Positions 62,368 through 64,000 of a stretch of DNA of 64,000 bases are shown here, piece by piece. The position numbers and the translations under genes are program-made. Origin of the DNA: Oenococcus oeni DSM 20252 = AWRIB129 (GTDB lineage Bacteria; Bacillota; Bacilli; Lactobacillales; Lactobacillaceae); contig NZ_AQVA01000007.1 in the NCBI RefSeq assembly GCF_000372485.1, forward strand, positions 31,316 to 95,315, written 5' to 3'. Every line of letters starts with the position of its first letter. Within the stretch, counting starts at the first letter, position 1. The notes under the pieces were generated by a model, which saw nothing but the letters and a program-made list of their open reading frames with translations, was not told where the DNA came from and did no database searches.

Positions 62368-64000
62368 ATGGCAGCTAATGCACCTGCAGTTGATTATGAT
62401 TCAACTGAATATCTAGAACTCGTCGATAAGTGGTGGCGTGCAACCAACTACTTGTCAGGCGGAATGATTTTCCTAAAGAACAATCCGCTCTTTAGTATTA
62501 CAAAGACTCCTTTAAAGTCGGAAGACGTCAAGTTCAAGCCAATTGGACACTGGGGTACGATTTCAGGACAGACATTCATTTATGCCCATGAAAACCGTCT
62601 CATCAATAAGTATGGTTTGAATGCTTTTTATGTCGAAGGACCTGGTCATGGTGGCCAAGTTATGGTTACTAATTCATACCTTGATGGTTCTTATACTGAG
62701 GATTATCCTGAAATTACTCAAGATCTTAAGGGTATGTCCAAGTTATTCAAGCGCTTTTCATTTCCTGGTGGAATTGGATCTCACGCTACCGCTCAAACTC
62801 CTGGATCACTCCATGAAGGTGGCGAACTAGGCTATTCACTTTCCCACGGTATCGGAGCTATTCTTGATAATCCTGACCAAGTTGGTTTCGTTACGGTTGG
62901 TGATGGTGAAGCTGAAACCGGTCCAGCTATGACAGCTTGGCACGGTATCAAGTTTATCAACCCTAAGACCGATGGTGCTGTCCTTCCTATTCTTGATTTG
63001 AATGGTTGGAAGATTTCCAACCCAACAATCTTTAGCCGTATGAGTGATGAACAGATTGCCAAGTTCTTTGAAGGACTTGGCTGGTCTCCTCGCTTCCTTG
63101 AAAATGATGAGATTCATGATTTTATGACTTATCACAAGAAGGCTGCAAAGCTTTTTGATCAAGCGATCGAAGATATTAAACAAATCCAAAAAGATGCTCG
63201 CGAAAACAACAAATATCAAGATGGCACAATTCCTGCATGGCCGGTTATTATTGCTCGTTTGCCAAAGGGTTGGGGCGGTCCAAAGTTTGATGAGGATGGT
63301 AATCCTATTGAAAATAGTTTCCGTGCTCACCAAGTTCCATTGAATTTCTCGGCAGAGCACATGGAAGAATTGCCACAATTCGAAGAGTGGATGAATTCTT
63401 ACAAGCCTGAAGAACTGTTTAATGAAGATGGTTCTTTGAAAGCCGAGATTTCTGCAATTGCTCCTAAGGGCAGCAAGAGAATGGCTGCAAATCCACTGGC
63501 TAATGCTGGTGTTGATAATTCTGATTTGAAGCTTCCTGATTGGAAGGAATATTCAACTGGTGTTACTCCTGAGAATCGTGGAACCGAAATGAAGGATGCT
63601 AACATGAACATGGATATGGTTACCTTGTCTGGGTTCTTGGCTGGCGTTGCTAAACTAAATCCAACTCGTTTCCGTTTCTTTGGACCTGATGAAACGATGT
63701 CTAACCGTCTTTGGAAACTCTTTGATAAGACACCTCGTCAGTGGATGAGCAAGATTAAATTCCCTAATGATGCTTTGTTGGCGCCTGAAGGTCGGATTAT
63801 TGATTCTCAACTTTCTGAACATGAAGCTGAGGGATGGCTGGAAGGCTATACCTTGACTGGCCGTGTCGGCATGTTTGCTTCTTATGAATCATTCTTGCGC
63901 GTTGTTGATTCAATGATTAATGAATACTTCAAGTGGATTCGCCAAGCCGATGCCGAACCATGGCGTAATAAGTACCAATCATTGAACTTAATTTCCACCT
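62368..64000 (+). CDS. xfp: Xylulose-5-phosphate/fructose-6-phosphate phosphoketolase, 3' end beyond window
   Basis: The frame is open from the ATG at 62368 (TAGGAGA site) to the window edge: 544 codons of about 810. [15 protein letters not shown] (about 22-36), [31 protein letters not shown] (about 148-162) and the ThDP motif [10 protein letters not shown] (about 178-187) are diagnostic. It cleaves xylulose-5-P with phosphate to acetyl phosphate and glyceraldehyde-3-P, the central step of heterolactic fermentation. Codons are strongly biased (AAG, CTT, GGT), as in highly expressed genes. Confidence 0.98.
   Translation, partial: MAANAPAVDYDSTEYLELVDKWWRATNYLSGGMIFLKNNPLFSITKTPLKSEDVKFKPIGHWGTISGQTFIYAHENRLINKYGLNAFYVEGPGHGGQVMVTNSYLDGSYTEDYPEITQDLKGMSKLFKRFSFPGGIGSHATAQTPGSLHEGGELGYSLSHGIGAILDNPDQVGFVTVGDGEAETGPAMTAWHGIKFINPKTDGAVLPILDLNGWKISNPTIFSRMSDEQIAKFFEGLGWSPRFLENDEIHDFMTYHKKAAKLFDQAIEDIKQIQKDARENNKYQDGTIPAWPVIIARLPKGWGGPKFDEDGNPIENSFRAHQVPLNFSAEHMEELPQFEEWMNSYKPEELFNEDGSLKAEISAIAPKGSKRMAANPLANAGVDNSDLKLPDWKEYSTGVTPENRGTEMKDANMNMDMVTLSGFLAGVAKLNPTRFRFFGPDETMSNRLWKLFDKTPRQWMSKIKFPNDALLAPEGRIIDSQLSEHEAEGWLEGYTLTGRVGMFASYESFLRVVDSMINEYFKWIRQADAEPWRNKYQSLNLIST

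Noticed and set aside
1-64000. CRISPR arrays, rRNA genes, insertion sequences or an integrated phage
   Set aside because: No spaced direct-repeat array, no rRNA sequence, no transposase or integrase frame and no att-like repeats were seen; the lone DUF669 gene is not enough for a prophage.

Overview
This window spans a chromosomal replication origin of a low-GC, heterofermentative lactic acid bacterium. The dnaA, dnaN, yaaA, recF, gyrB, gyrA block, a phosphoketolase, a poor set of biosynthetic genes and unusually divergent housekeeping proteins all point to the Leuconostoc/Oenococcus branch of Lactobacillaceae, most probably Oenococcus. That name is inferred from overall look, not from a database match.

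Left arm (1-15.8 kb, all on the minus strand except nadE): start of dnaB, rplI, gdpP, then the rpsF-ssb-rpsR operon with a structured leader; a four-motif multicopper oxidase divergent from nadE; then gyrA, gyrB, recF, yaaA, dnaN, dnaA. oriC (about 15.83-16.13 kb) holds at least eight DnaA-box-like nonamers between dnaA and rpmH. To its right run rpmH, rnpA, yidC and two signal peptidase I genes, the second lacking the catalytic lysine. Two identical parS-like 16-mers sit in and just after that second gene, with no parAB in view; the jag-mnmE-mnmG-rsmG-parAB block that usually follows yidC is absent here.

Middle (19-40 kb): an FAD/NAD(P)-binding protein, an aldo/keto reductase, a hotdog thioesterase coupled to a truncated UbiA-like membrane protein, PgpA, a MarR-MFS efflux operon, an OsmC protein with an OhrR-like operator, three tRNAs, an orphan transcription unit with a short peptide and a large hairpin, a HAD phosphatase, a TSUP exporter with DUF1634, a CPBP protease, a lone phage-type DUF669 gene, a LysM wall hydrolase, and a respiratory locus (NDH-2, cydA, cydB, polyprenyl diphosphate synthase, MenA-like prenyltransferase) that fits use of imported quinone precursors.

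Right part (40-64 kb): a glycoside locus (GH42, MFS, GH30, divergent AraC regulator with a cre-like palindrome), a YfhO-type membrane protein, small membrane proteins, a TipA-like MerR regulator beside decayed YibE/F genes, a LysR regulator, an LCP protein, uppP, a GNAT enzyme, a YdaT-like protein, a pyruvate-oxidase-like gene, tRNA-Ala(CGC), tyrS behind a T-box, an M50 peptidase, a YbaK deacylase, and the 5' two thirds of phosphoketolase behind a perfect cre site.

Five genes carry small frame-breaking lesions: one-base changes in homopolymers (A8, G6, T3), a 10-bp loss best explained by direct-repeat slippage, and a stepwise decayed YibE/F gene. That spectrum is what a mismatch-repair-poor lineage such as Oenococcus would be expected to leave.
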